Of a stretch of 34,421 bases of DNA, positions 1-8,128 are shown piece after piece. The notes under the pieces are model-generated. The model worked only from the letters and a program-made list of their open reading frames with translations. It was not told the origin of the DNA and did not search any database. The stretch lies in assembly GCA_035315345.1 (NCBI GenBank), contig DATFYA010000034.1, forward strand, positions 1 to 34,421, in the 5' to 3' direction. Both the position numbers and the translations under genes were made by a program. Each line of letters starts with the position of its first letter. The stretch's first letter is position 1. The DNA comes from Candidatus Methylomirabilota bacterium. Its GTDB lineage: Bacteria > Methylomirabilota > Methylomirabilia > Rokubacteriales > CSP1-6.

Positions 1-884
1 GTGAAGGGCTGCTCGATGGGCGTGGTGGTCTCGGCCTTGTCCTCCCAGGCGCGCACCAGCGGGGCGCAGCCTTCGGCCTGCACCGCGATGAAGCGCGGCG
101 GCGCCGCGGTCACCCAGCCCATTCCGGTCAGCTCCTCGTACGCCTTGGCGATGCCGACCAGCCCGGTGCCGCCGCCGGTCGGGTACACGAGCACGTCGGG
201 CGCGTCCCAGCCGAGCTGCTCGGCCAGCTCGAGGCCCATCGTCTTCTTGCCCTCGAGCCGGTACGGCTCCTTCAGCGTGGCCAGATCGAACCAGCCCACC
301 GGGCCGGCCGCCGCGGCGATGACGCGGCCCGCGTCGGCGATGGTGCCTTCCACCGTGAAGACGCGGGCGCCCGCCAGCGCGGCCTCGGCCACCGCGGCCT
401 CCGGCGTGTCGCGGGGCACGACCACCGCCACCGGGACCCCGGCGCGCGCGCCGTACACCGCGGCGGCCCCGCCCGCGTTGCCCGCCGACGGGATCATCAA
501 CCCCTTCACCCCGAGCGTGCGCGCGCGGGTGATGGCCATGCCGAGCCCGCGCGCCTTGAAGGTGCCGGTCGGGTTCTGGCCCTCGTCCTTGGCCCACAGA
601 TGGCGCAGGCCCAGATGCGCGGCGAGGCGCGGCAGCGGCAGCAGCGGCGTGCCGCCTTCTCCGAGAGTGACCGGCTCCTCGTCCGCGCCCAGCGGAACCA
701 GCTCGCGGAAGCGGTACATGCCGGGCGGCCGGCGGGCGAGCGCGTCCTTGGTGACGGCGGCGGCAACGCGGGCCAGGTCGTAGCGCACCGCCAGCATCTG
801 GCCGCACTTCGCGCACACCGTCAGCAGGCCGTCCGGCCGGTGGCGGTGGCCGCACACCGTGCATTCGACGTGGGTCACGAACAT
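1..884 (-). CDS. thrC: Threonine synthase, 3' end cut by window edge
   Basis: Converts O-phosphohomoserine to threonine using PLP (fold-type II, cytoplasm). About 294 residues are visible; the C-terminus lies beyond base 1. An N-terminal zinc ribbon is formed by C8, C11, C24 and C27, as in many bacterial ThrC proteins. The PLP lysine is K110 in NPTGTFKARG. A glycine-rich phosphate-binding loop (PTGGGTG) lies further on. The ATG at 882-884 is the only plausible start: the 33 bases back to the upstream fusA2-like gene hold no in-frame ATG or GTG and no clear Shine-Dalgarno site, so translation may depend on the upstream gene. The zinc ribbon also occurs in cysteate synthase and some related enzymes, so threonine synthase is the best but not the only reading. 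Confidence 0.88.
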   Translation of the reverse strand, partial: MFVTHVECTVCGHRHRPDGLLTVCAKCGQMLAVRYDLARVAAAVTKDALARRPPGMYRFRELVPLGADEEPVTLGEGGTPLLPLPRLAAHLGLRHLWAKDEGQNPTGTFKARGLGMAITRARTLGVKGLMIPSAGNAGGAAAVYGARAGVPVAVVVPRDTPEAAVAEAALAGARVFTVEGTIADAGRVIAAAAGPVGWFDLATLKEPYRLEGKKTMGLELAEQLGWDAPDVLVYPTGGGTGLVGIAKAYEELTGMGWVTAAPPRFIAVQAEGCAPLVRAWEDKAETTTPIEQPF

Positions 885-917
885 GGGGGCGAGCGCGCCC
901 CCGCCGCGCGGGCGGGG

Positions 918-2996
918 CTAGTGCGCCTTGTCCTTCTCGGCGCGATGGGCCGCGACCACCTTCTCGGCGAGCTGGCTCGGCAGCTCCTCGTAGTGCGAGA
1001 ACTCCATCGAGTAGCCGCCGCGTCCGCCGGTCATGGAGCGGAGGGTGGATTCGTAGGTGAGCATCTCGGACATCGGCACCTGGGCGCGCACCGACACCAC
1101 GTCGCCGTCGGGCTCCATGCCCACGATGCGGCCGCGCCGGCCGTTCATGTCGCCGATGACGTCGCCGGCGCCCTCGGCGGGCGCGGTGATCTCGACGTTC
1201 ACCACCGGCTCCAGCAGGCACGGCTTGGCCTCCATGAAGCCCTTCTGCAGCCCCATGGACGCGGCGATCTGGAAGGCCATGTCCGAGGAATCCACGTCGT
1301 GATAGGAGCCGTCGTAGAGCGTGACCTTCAGGTCCACCACCGGGTAGCCGGCCAGGATGCCGCGCTTCATGCAGTCGCGGACGCCCTTCTCCACCGAGGG
1401 GATGAAGTTCCGGGGAATGGCGCCGCCGAAGATGTCGTCCACGAACTCGAAGCCGCCGCCACGGGTGAGCGGCTCGATGCGCAGCCAGGTGTCCCCGTAC
1501 TGCCCGCGCCCACCGGTCTGCTTCTTGTACTTGCCCTGCACCTCGGCGCGGCCCTTCACCGTCTCCTTGTAGGGGATGCGCGGGGGCAGGAGCGAGACGT
1601 CCACGTTGTACTTGCGCTTCATCCGCTCGACCACCACCTCCACGTGGAGCTGGCCGATGCCCGAGACGAGCAATTGCTTCGTCTCCGGGTCGTAGTGGTG
1701 GTGCAGGGTGGGATCCTCGTCGGCCATCCGGTGCAGCGCGGTCGAGATCTTGTCCTCGTCGCCGCGGGTCTTGGGCTGGATCGCGAACGAGATGGCCGGC
1801 TCCGGGAACACGATGCCGGGCAGGCCCACCGGATGGCCCTCCTCGCATAGAGTGTCGCCGGTGAGCGTGTCCTTGAGCTTGGCCACGACGCCGATCTCGC
1901 CGGGGCCGAGGGACTCCACCGGCTTCTGGGTCTTGCCGGAGAGCCAGCCCAGGTGGCCGATGCGCTCGCGGCCCTCGCGGGTGGCGTTGTAGATCTGGCT
2001 GTCCGCGCGCAGGGTCCCCGAATAGACGCGAAACACCGAGAGCTTGCCCACGTGCGGATCCGAGATGGTCTTGAACACCAGCACCGACAGCGGCGCCTTC
2101 GGATCGGGGGCGCGCTGCACCGTCGCCTTCGCGCGCGGATCGGTGCCCTCGACCGCCCCCTGCTCGAGCGGGGACGGCAGCTCCTTGGCGATCAGGTCGA
2201 GCAGCGGGGCGATCCCGATGCCGCGGGTCGCCGACGCGCACAGCACCGGCACCACGTCACCCGAGGTGATGGCCCGGCGGAGCGCCTCCAGCATCTCGGC
2301 CTCGCCGATCGAGCCCTCTTCCAGATACTTGGCGAGCAGGTCGTCGTCGGTCTCCGCGGCGGCCTCGGCCAGCTTCTCGCGGTACGACCGCGCCGCCTCC
2401 GCGAGATCGCCGGGGATCTCGCCCTCCTTCATCTTGCCGTCGGCCCAGACGAGGGCCTTCATCGTGATCAGGTCCACCACGCCGTGGAACGAGGCCTCGC
2501 TGCCGATCGGCAGCTGCAGCGGAACCAGGCGGCCCTTCAGGCGCTTCTGCAGCGACTCGAGTGTGCGGAAGAAGTCGGCGCGCTCGCGGTCGAGGCGGTT
2601 GATCACGATCGCGCGCGGGAGGTTGTACTCGTTGGCGAACTTCCAGACCTTCTCGGTCTGCACCTGCACCCCCGCGATCGCGTCCACCACGACCACCGCG
2701 GCACTGGCCACGCGCAGGCCGGCGCGGGCGTCGGCGACGAAGTCGCCGTATCCGGGCGTGTCGATCAGGTTCAGGCGATAGCCGTGGTGATCGCAGAAGG
2801 CCACCGCGGTGTTGAGCGAGATCTTGCGCTTGATCTCGTCGGGATCGAAGTCGGTGGTGGTCGTGCCGTCGTCGACCCGCCCGAGCCGCGTGGTCGCGCC
2901 GCAGCTGAACAGAATGGCTTCGACCAGGGAGGTCTTCCCCACCCCGCCATGGCCGACGAATGCCACGTTGCGAATCTTGCCGGTGTCTAGAGCCAT
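918..2996 (-). CDS. fusA2: Elongation factor G paralogue (EF-G2/FusA2-like)
   Basis: A full-length (692 aa) translational GTPase with EF-G architecture. The P-loop is GHGGVGKTS (15-23), the G3 motif DTPG is at 79-82, NRLD at 133-136, and the domain IV signature YDGSYHDVDSSDMAF is near the C-terminus. It differs from housekeeping EF-G in key places. Switch I has KRKISL where EF-G has a RGIT-type motif, and the catalytic histidine of DTPGHVDF is tyrosine (DTPGYGDF). These features mark the EF-G2/FusA2 branch, whose members are usually not the main translocase. A Shine-Dalgarno GGAGG lies 5 nt before the ATG. The gene is followed 33 nt downstream by thrC on the same strand. The role is unknown; ribosome binding is likely, and normal GTPase activity is doubtful. 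Confidence 0.9.
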   Translation of the reverse strand: MALDTGKIRNVAFVGHGGVGKTSLVEAILFSCGATTRLGRVDDGTTTTDFDPDEIKRKISLNTAVAFCDHHGYRLNLIDTPGYGDFVADARAGLRVASAAVVVVDAIAGVQVQTEKVWKFANEYNLPRAIVINRLDRERADFFRTLESLQKRLKGRLVPLQLPIGSEASFHGVVDLITMKALVWADGKMKEGEIPGDLAEAARSYREKLAEAAAETDDDLLAKYLEEGSIGEAEMLEALRRAITSGDVVPVLCASATRGIGIAPLLDLIAKELPSPLEQGAVEGTDPRAKATVQRAPDPKAPLSVLVFKTISDPHVGKLSVFRVYSGTLRADSQIYNATREGRERIGHLGWLSGKTQKPVESLGPGEIGVVAKLKDTLTGDTLCEEGHPVGLPGIVFPEPAISFAIQPKTRGDEDKISTALHRMADEDPTLHHHYDPETKQLLVSGIGQLHVEVVVERMKRKYNVDVSLLPPRIPYKETVKGRAEVQGKYKKQTGGRGQYGDTWLRIEPLTRGGGFEFVDDIFGGAIPRNFIPSVEKGVRDCMKRGILAGYPVVDLKVTLYDGSYHDVDSSDMAFQIAASMGLQKGFMEAKPCLLEPVVNVEITAPAEGAGDVIGDMNGRRGRIVGMEPDGDVVSVRAQVPMSEMLTYESTLRSMTGGRGGYSMEFSHYEELPSQLAEKVVAAHRAEKDKAH

Positions 2997-3030
2997 GCCC
3001 GCCTCCGGCGAAGGAGATGGTGTGGCGGGG

Positions 3031-3055
3031 ATGCTACCACAGCGCTCCGAGCGCT
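3031..3055 (-). promoter_or_regulatory. Probable -10 box and palindrome upstream of fusA2
   Basis: On the minus strand TAGCAT (3031-3036) is a good -10 box, giving a leader of about 28 nt that contains the GGAGG site of fusA2. No convincing -35 is present. Immediately upstream, where a -35 would lie, is the inverted repeat AGCGCT-CCG-AGCGCT (3041-3055), which could be an operator. It is not followed by a T-run, so it is not an obvious terminator for the gene ending at 3064. Confidence 0.4.
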
Positions 3056-3063
3056 TCCAGACC

Positions 3064-4056
3064 CTAGGACGCGCCGTCCCGAAGCGCCGCGCCGACCGCG
3101 TGCATCAAGCGCGCCGGCGTGTCCGGATTGACCGAGCAGTCGGGCCCGAGGAGCAGCCAGCGGCCGCCCATCTCGCGCGTGGCCGCGCCCGCGCGGGCGA
3201 CGAGGGTCGCTTCGGTCATACCGGCGATCTCCGGCTTCGCGGGCAGCCCGCCCACGATCGCGCGTCCGGTGCGGGCGTGCGCGGCGGCGAGCGTGGGATT
3301 GCCCGGAACGGCGGCGAAGCTCAGGGCGGTGACCGGGTAGTCCGCGAACTCGTCGACGTGAATGCCCGCCCCGCACACGTGGAGCAGATTGAACGGGGCG
3401 CGCTCGGCCGATCTCAGGATGCGCAGGTCCCACCGCCGCTGCCACCGCCGGCACTCCTCCGCGCTCATCAGCGCCCGGGTCGCCACGTTGGTGGCGTAGA
3501 AGAGACCGTCGGCGCCCTCGGCCAGGCAGAGCCGCGCGTACTCGGCGAGGGTCTCGGCCATCACGTCGAAGGCACGGGCGCTCTCGCGCGGCGCGTCGCG
3601 CAGGAGCCCGAGGGCCTGCTCGCGGCCGCCCCGCGTCAGCATGGGCAGGATCATGGGGGGCGCGAACACCGTCCAGATGATGGGCACGTCCGGACCGACC
3701 GCGGCGCGGATGAGCCGCAGGGCCTCGAGCTGCTCGCCGAGCGCGCCCTCGCGCGGATCCGCCACCGGCAGCCGGGCCAGGTCCTCGGCGTCGACCACCG
3801 GCGTGTGGGTCACCGTACACGGCGTCGCCGTCTCGCGAGAGGGCCGGTAGGTCAGCCCCCACATCTCGGCGAAGCACTGCGCGCGCGACTGCGGCTTGAG
3901 GAAGTCCCAGTCGAAGGTGCGCGCCAGCCGGAGCGTCTCGTCGGCCAGGCCCCGCGCCGAGTTCTCGGTGTTGAAATTGTGGAGCCAGAACGCGAGCGGG
4001 ATCCGGTCGACCGGCTGCCCGCGCAGCGCGGCCATCACCCGCTGCCGCTTCGTCAC
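3064..4056 (-). CDS. UroD/MtaA-fold protein, probable zinc methyltransferase
   Basis: A 330-aa member of the uroporphyrinogen decarboxylase superfamily (TKRQRVMAALRGQPVDRIP at the N-terminus is typical). True HemE is unlikely: residues H226 and C228 (LLHVCGAG) and C307 (LLLGPDCSVNPDTP) reproduce the H-x-C-x(n)-C zinc site of the MtaA/CmuA corrinoid methyltransferases. That suggests methyl transfer between a corrinoid or other carrier and a thiol such as a thiol cofactor or homocysteine; the substrate is unknown. The GTG start at 4054-4056 overlaps the stop of the upstream amidohydrolase gene in a GTGA arrangement, so the two are translationally coupled. A second in-frame ATG lies 7 codons in and would remove conserved residues. 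Confidence 0.82.
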   Translation of the reverse strand: MTKRQRVMAALRGQPVDRIPLAFWLHNFNTENSARGLADETLRLARTFDWDFLKPQSRAQCFAEMWGLTYRPSRETATPCTVTHTPVVDAEDLARLPVADPREGALGEQLEALRLIRAAVGPDVPIIWTVFAPPMILPMLTRGGREQALGLLRDAPRESARAFDVMAETLAEYARLCLAEGADGLFYATNVATRALMSAEECRRWQRRWDLRILRSAERAPFNLLHVCGAGIHVDEFADYPVTALSFAAVPGNPTLAAAHARTGRAIVGGLPAKPEIAGMTEATLVARAGAATREMGGRWLLLGPDCSVNPDTPARLMHAVGAALRDGAS

Positions 4057-5510
4057 GAGCGGGCGGCCCGGCGGATCGGGAAGGCGGGCGGGACGATCTG
4101 GTCCACGCCGGCGCCGTCCCAGCGCCACGCCGGCACGCGGCTCCAGTAGTGCTCGGTGGCCGCCCGCGCCTTCGCCAGGACCGCGTCCTCGTCGACCCGC
4201 GTGGCGCGGCCGCCCTGCACCAGCACCTGCCCGGCCACGATGACGGTGTCGACGTCGCGCCCGGACGCCGAGTCCACCAGAGCCTTGATCGGATCCGCGT
4301 AGACCGGCCCGCCCAGATGGTCGAGGTCGATGAGGAGGATGTCGGCGCGGGCGCCGGGCGCGAGGCGCCCCAGATCCTCCCGGGCGAGGAAGCGGCAGCC
4401 CCCGATGGTGGCCGCGTTGAACACGTCGCGCGCGAGCCCGGCCTGATAGTTGCCGTCGGTGACCTTGGCCAGGATCGAGGCCCACCGCAATTCGGAGACG
4501 ATGTCGAGCGGATAGGTGTCGGTGCCGATCGCGAGCGTGACGCCGGCCTCGAGGTAGCGCTGGAAGGAGCGCAGCGTCATCGCCATCTTCGCGTACTTGT
4601 ACGGGCAGTGGCCGACGGTGGCCCCGCGCTCGACGAGCAGCCGCAGGTCGTCCCCGAAGGGGTAGCGCGTCCACTCGTGCGCGGTGGTGAACACCACGTG
4701 ACCCAGCAGGGTGCGCTCGTCGAGGAAGCCGATGTCGGCGAGGAAGCGCACCGGGGTCTTGCGGTACTCGTCCATGATGCGCTGGAACTCGATGAGGTTG
4801 CCGCCCGCGTGGGTGTGGATGGGCGCGCTCATCTCCGCGGCCGCCTCCTTGCCCGCGCGCAGCAGAGGCTCGCTGCACGTCTCCACCTGGGCCGCGTTGA
4901 AGAGAGCGCGCAGCCGTCCGCCCGCCGCGCCGTCGAACTTGCGGGCGAAGTCCACCGCCTCCTTCAAGCGCTCGCGCCCGACCGCGGTGTCCTCCTCGTA
5001 GGTGAGCCGCCCCTGCGCGTCCATGTAGGTGTCGCGGTCGCGGAAAGGCGGGCCGCCGTAGACCCGCACCCCGAGATCGTCGACCAGCCGCGCGTAGCCG
5101 TCCCAGTCGCCGCGCAGGCCGCCCACGTCGATGACGGTGGTGGTGCCGTTCCTCAGCGCGTGCAGGAGCACGAAGGCGCGGATGGCCGCGGTGGCCTCGG
5201 GGGGCGGCGGCGTCATCTTGCCCTTGAGCGGGGCCGCGAAGGCCATGTAGTTCGACGTGCGGTAGTCGTTCCTGGCCATGTCGAGCAGCAGGTAGTCGCC
5301 GCCGTTGCCCGCGGTGTGCACGTGGGTGTTGATGAAGCCGGGCGAGACCAGCTTGCCGCGCGCCGCGATGCGCGTGTCCGCCGCCCCGGGGTACGGCCCG
5401 CCCGCGTGCACGATGCGCTCGCCCTCGAAGACGACGCTGCCCTGCTCGTGCACCTCGTGACTCCGGCCGTTCCACGCCACGACCCAGCCGCCCTCGATCA
5501 CCGTGCGCAT
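4053..5510 (-). CDS. Metal-dependent amidohydrolase (TRZ/ATZ type)
   Basis: A cytoplasmic TIM-barrel hydrolase of 485 aa. Metal-site motifs occur in family order: the HxH motif (INTHVHTAGNGGD), a histidine in PIHTHAGGN, a histidine in LLGHVVFTTAHEW, and an aspartate in AIGTDTYPLDI. This pattern fits the AtzB/TrzN/guanine-deaminase-like branch that deaminates or dechlorinates heterocycles; the substrate cannot be read. The chosen ATG (5508-5510) starts the N-terminal beta-sandwich (MRTVIEGG) and has AAAGGA about 10 nt upstream. The open frame extends 28 codons further upstream but is low-complexity and overlaps the promoter. It is coupled by a 4-nt overlap to the UroD/MtaA-fold gene, which suggests one catabolic module. 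Confidence 0.87.
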   Translation of the reverse strand: MRTVIEGGWVVAWNGRSHEVHEQGSVVFEGERIVHAGGPYPGAADTRIAARGKLVSPGFINTHVHTAGNGGDYLLLDMARNDYRTSNYMAFAAPLKGKMTPPPPEATAAIRAFVLLHALRNGTTTVIDVGGLRGDWDGYARLVDDLGVRVYGGPPFRDRDTYMDAQGRLTYEEDTAVGRERLKEAVDFARKFDGAAGGRLRALFNAAQVETCSEPLLRAGKEAAAEMSAPIHTHAGGNLIEFQRIMDEYRKTPVRFLADIGFLDERTLLGHVVFTTAHEWTRYPFGDDLRLLVERGATVGHCPYKYAKMAMTLRSFQRYLEAGVTLAIGTDTYPLDIVSELRWASILAKVTDGNYQAGLARDVFNAATIGGCRFLAREDLGRLAPGARADILLIDLDHLGGPVYADPIKALVDSASGRDVDTVIVAGQVLVQGGRATRVDEDAVLAKARAATEHYWSRVPAWRWDGAGVDQIVPPAFPIRRAARS

Positions 5511-5565
5511 GCCATCGATCCTTTCCGCGACCCGCGAGGCGCCGGTCGCCGCCACCACCGGCCGC

Positions 5566-5594
5566 ATGCTAGCCCGATGACATCCGGCCCGCAA
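5566..5594 (-). promoter_or_regulatory. Promoter of the amidohydrolase pair
   Basis: Read on the minus strand: -35 TTGCGG (5589-5594), 17-nt spacer, -10 TAGCAT (5566-5571). Predicted transcription start is near 5559, giving a leader of about 50 nt with the AAAGGA ribosome site. It overlaps the opposing promoter of the plus-strand gene at 5612. Confidence 0.5.
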
Positions 5595-5605
5595 TCGGCT
5601 AGCCT
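5577..5605 (+). promoter_or_regulatory. Promoter of the flavin split-barrel gene (leaderless)
   Basis: -35 ATGACA (5577-5582), 17-nt spacer, -10 TAGCCT (5600-5605). The expected start point, about 7 nt after the -10, falls on the GTG start codon at 5612, so the mRNA should be leaderless. The -10 and -35 elements interleave with those of the minus-strand promoter. Confidence 0.5.
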
Positions 5606-5611
5606 CTCCGC

Positions 5612-6094
5612 GTGCGCACGTGGGCCGAGTTCGCCACCGTCGAGCCGGAGATGGCCGCGACGGGCGGCGCGCTGCTGAATCAGTTCGGGGTCGGCCTGGC
5701 GTTCCTGGCCACGGTGGACGGCCGCGGGGCGCCGCGCCTGCACCCGGTGTGCCCGGTGCTCTCGGCGCACGGCCTGCACGTGCTGATCACGGCCACGTCG
5801 CCCAAGTGTGGCGACCTCGCACGAGACGGCCGCTACGCGCTGCAGACGTTCCCGCAGCCGAAGCCGGGCAGCGACGAGTTCTACGTGGCCGGCCGCGCCC
5901 GGCCCGTGAACGACGAGGCCACCCGCGCGAGCATCCTCGCCGCCGCCAAGCACATGGCCGACACCTCCGAGGCGGTGTTCGAATTGCTCGTCGAGCGCGT
6001 GATGCACACCCGCTGGGAGGAGCCCCTGACGCCACGGATGCGGCCGGTGCGCCGCGTCTGGCGCACCGACCTCCGCCACGGGGCACCCGAGTAG
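5612..6094 (+). CDS. Pyridoxamine 5'-phosphate oxidase-like split-barrel protein
   Basis: A 160-aa protein with the FMN-binding split-barrel pattern. An N-terminal helix is followed by a strand with FLATVDGRGAPRLHPVCPVL, then LITATSPKCGDLARDGRYAL, then an interface strand (EFYVAGRARPVND). This layout is typical of PPOX-class proteins that bind FMN, F420 or haem. Real PdxH is longer and carries different phosphate-binding motifs, so a general flavin or F420-dependent reductase is more likely. The GTG at 5612 lies 6 nt after a -10 box and has no Shine-Dalgarno site. The gene is convergent with the fumarylacetoacetase-fold gene and is followed by hairpins. Substrate unknown. Confidence 0.78.
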   Translation: MRTWAEFATVEPEMAATGGALLNQFGVGLAFLATVDGRGAPRLHPVCPVLSAHGLHVLITATSPKCGDLARDGRYALQTFPQPKPGSDEFYVAGRARPVNDEATRASILAAAKHMADTSEAVFELLVERVMHTRWEEPLTPRMRPVRRVWRTDLRHGAPE

Positions 6095-6104
6095 CCACGT
6101 TCGA

Positions 6105-6180
6105 GCGCAGGCTCCGCCTGCGCAATCCCGTTTTGGGGGGAGGTTCGGAAGGGGGGCGGGAGCCCCCCTCCGAGTTATTT
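6105..6180 (+). terminator. Double-hairpin terminator region between convergent genes
   Basis: Two stem-loops fill the gap. The first, GCGCAGGC-TCC-GCCTGCGC (6105-6123), is perfect and is followed after 7 nt by TTTT. The second (6145-6173) pairs TCGGA and GGGGGGC with their complements around a GGGA loop, with one bulged A, and is followed on the plus strand by GTTATTT. The T-rich tail supports termination of the plus-strand gene; the stem can also block the converging minus-strand operon. Confidence 0.55.
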
Positions 6181-7120
6181 AGGGGCGGACGACCTTGCTG
6201 TGCAGAATGCCGATCTGCTCGACCTCGGCCTCGATGCGATCGCCCGCCTTCAGGAAGTTGCCGGTGGCCGCCCCCACGCCTTCCGGGGTGCCGGTCGCGA
6301 TCACGTCGCCGGGCAGCAGCGTCATGCCCTGCGAGAGCACCTCGATGCACTGGGCCACCGGGAAGATCATCTTCGAGGTGTGGCTCGACTGCCGCAACTG
6401 CCCGTTCACCCGGAGCGAGATGGCGAGACCCTGCGGATCGGGCAGCTCGTCGGCGGTGACCAGCACCGGGCCCATCGGGCAGAAGGTGTCGAGCGACTTG
6501 CCCTTGAACCACTGCTGGTGGCGCTTCTGCAGATCGCGCGCGGTCACGTCGTTGACGATGGTGTAGCCGAAGACGTGCTTCAGCGCGTCGGCGCGCGGGA
6601 TGTCCCGTCCGCCGACGCCGATGACCACCGCCAGCTCGACCTCGTGGTCCAGCTCCTTGGTGATCGCGTGGTGGACCACGTCGTCGCCCGGGCCCACCAC
6701 CGAGGTGGCCGGCTTGGTGAAATACACCGGATGATCCGGCGCCGCCGCCCCGCGCTCGGCCGCGTGATCGGCGTAGTTGCGCCCCAGGCAGAAGATGTTC
6801 CGCGAGGGCGACGGGATCGGCGCGAGCAGCCGCACTCGCTTCTGCGGGTAGGCCAGCCGCCGCTGGGCCAGGTCCTCGGCCGCGGTCTGGCCGACGAGCC
6901 GCTGGCCGTACTCCCACGCCTCGCGGGTGAGCGACATGGCCGCCTCGCCGCCTTGCACGATGTCGAGCACGGTCCGCGGGAATCCGCCGCGGCCGCGGCG
7001 CACCGTCCCGCGCTGGGTGGCCAGGTCCTTGGCGAGACCGGCCAGATCGAAGACGTGCTCCTGCCAGAGCGCGCCGGGCTTGGGCTCCCCGCGGCCACGG
7101 CGAAAGGTGACGAGCCGCAT
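6179..7120 (-). CDS. Fumarylacetoacetate hydrolase-family enzyme
   Basis: A 313-aa FAH-fold enzyme. A variable N-terminal domain (about 1-100) is followed by the catalytic domain: NIFCLGRNYADHAAE, VYFTKPATSVVGPGD, LDHEVELAVVIG with the metal-binding acidic residues, VFGYTIVNDVTARDLQ, and the C-terminal GDVIATGTPEGVG. The family covers fumarylacetoacetases, acylpyruvases, oxaloacetate decarboxylases and 2-hydroxyhepta-diene-dioate isomerases, which these motifs do not separate. The ATG at 7118-7120 begins the conserved MRLVTFR, only 2 nt after the ispH stop. It is the last gene of the ten-gene operon that includes hopanoid functions; its link to that pathway is unclear. Confidence 0.85.
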   Translation of the reverse strand: MRLVTFRRGRGEPKPGALWQEHVFDLAGLAKDLATQRGTVRRGRGGFPRTVLDIVQGGEAAMSLTREAWEYGQRLVGQTAAEDLAQRRLAYPQKRVRLLAPIPSPSRNIFCLGRNYADHAAERGAAAPDHPVYFTKPATSVVGPGDDVVHHAITKELDHEVELAVVIGVGGRDIPRADALKHVFGYTIVNDVTARDLQKRHQQWFKGKSLDTFCPMGPVLVTADELPDPQGLAISLRVNGQLRQSSHTSKMIFPVAQCIEVLSQGMTLLPGDVIATGTPEGVGAATGNFLKAGDRIEAEVEQIGILHSKVVRP

Positions 7121-7122
7121 GG

Positions 7123-8121
7123 CTAGCTCACCGTCATCGCGCCACCGCGAGGCGGCAAGGTCTTGCCGGCCGCCCGCGCGATGTCCTCCAGCTCGCGGGG
7201 CAGGCCGAAACGCACGTCCTCCTCGACCACGTGGACCTCGCGGACGTTCGAGCCGCGCTCGCGCCGCAGCGCCTCGACCACCTCGGTCACCAGGAACTCG
7301 GGCGTGGAGGCGCCCGCGGTGACGCCCACCCGGCCGGCCCCCTCCAGCCACTCGGGCCGGATGTCGTTCTTGTCGTTGATGAGATAGGACGGCGTTCCCA
7401 TCACGGTCGACACCTCGACGAGCCGATTCGCGTTCGAGCTGTTGGCCGCGCCGATGACCAGCAGCACGTCCACCGCCCCCGCCACCGTCTTCACCGCGGC
7501 CTGGCGGTTCTGGGTCGCGTAGCAGATGTCGTCCTTGGCCGGTCCGGCGATCTTGGGAAAGCGCCGGCGCAGCGCCGCGATGCAGTCGCGCGTATCGTCC
7601 ACCGAGAGCGTGGTCTGGGTTAGGTAGGCGACCTTGTCCGGGTCTGGCACGTCCAGCTTGTCGACGTCCTCGGGATGCGCGATGAGGAACATGCGTTCCG
7701 GCGCCTCGCCCATGGTGCCCACCACCTCGTCGTGATCGGCGTGCCCGACCAGGATGATCGAGTATCCCTCACGGGCGTAGCGCACCGCCTCCAGGTGCAC
7801 CTTGGTGACGAGCGGGCACGTGGCGTCGATGACCCGCAGGCCGCGCCGCTGGGCCTCCGCGCGGACCGCGGGCGAGATGCCGTGGGCGCTGAAGATCACG
7901 GTGGCGTCGTCCGGGACCTCGTCCAGCTCGTCGACGAAGTGGGCCCCCTTGGCCCGGAGGGCCTCCACCACGTGGCGGTTGTGCACGATCTCCTTGCGGA
8001 CGTAGATCGGGGGCGGACAGACCTGCAGGGCGAGCTCGACGATGTCGATCGCGCGGTCCACGCCGGCGCAGAAGCCGCGCGGCCCGGCCAGGACGATCTG
8101 CTGCAACGCCGGCGTGGTCAT
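7123..8121 (-). CDS. ispH: 4-hydroxy-3-methylbut-2-enyl diphosphate reductase
   Basis: The last enzyme of the MEP pathway, making IPP and DMAPP through a [4Fe-4S] cluster in the cytoplasm. It is 332 aa with the three cluster cysteines C18 ([12 protein letters not shown]), C102 ([11 protein letters not shown]) and C200 ([10 protein letters not shown]). The substrate-binding stretches SAHGISP and [15 protein letters not shown], and the acidic residue in HADHDEVVG, are present. It lies 7 nt after the PagL-like gene and 2 nt before the FAH-fold gene, within the operon that also carries hopanoid genes. The placement makes sense as isoprenoid precursor supply. The family identity is secure. Confidence 0.96.
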   Translation of the reverse strand: MTTPALQQIVLAGPRGFCAGVDRAIDIVELALQVCPPPIYVRKEIVHNRHVVEALRAKGAHFVDELDEVPDDATVIFSAHGISPAVRAEAQRRGLRVIDATCPLVTKVHLEAVRYAREGYSIILVGHADHDEVVGTMGEAPERMFLIAHPEDVDKLDVPDPDKVAYLTQTTLSVDDTRDCIAALRRRFPKIAGPAKDDICYATQNRQAAVKTVAGAVDVLLVIGAANSSNANRLVEVSTVMGTPSYLINDKNDIRPEWLEGAGRVGVTAGASTPEFLVTEVVEALRRERGSNVREVHVVEEDVRFGLPRELEDIARAAGKTLPPRGGAMTVS

Positions 8122-8128
8122 GAGGCCC

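Noticed and set aside
600-2990. Long plus-strand open frames opposite the EF-G paralogue
   Set aside because: They are antisense shadows with no recognisable domains; the minus-strand EF-G motifs are decisive.
3064-4056. Uroporphyrinogen decarboxylase HemE of haem synthesis
   Set aside because: The H-x-C and later Cys match the zinc site of methyltransferases, and there are no haem genes nearby.
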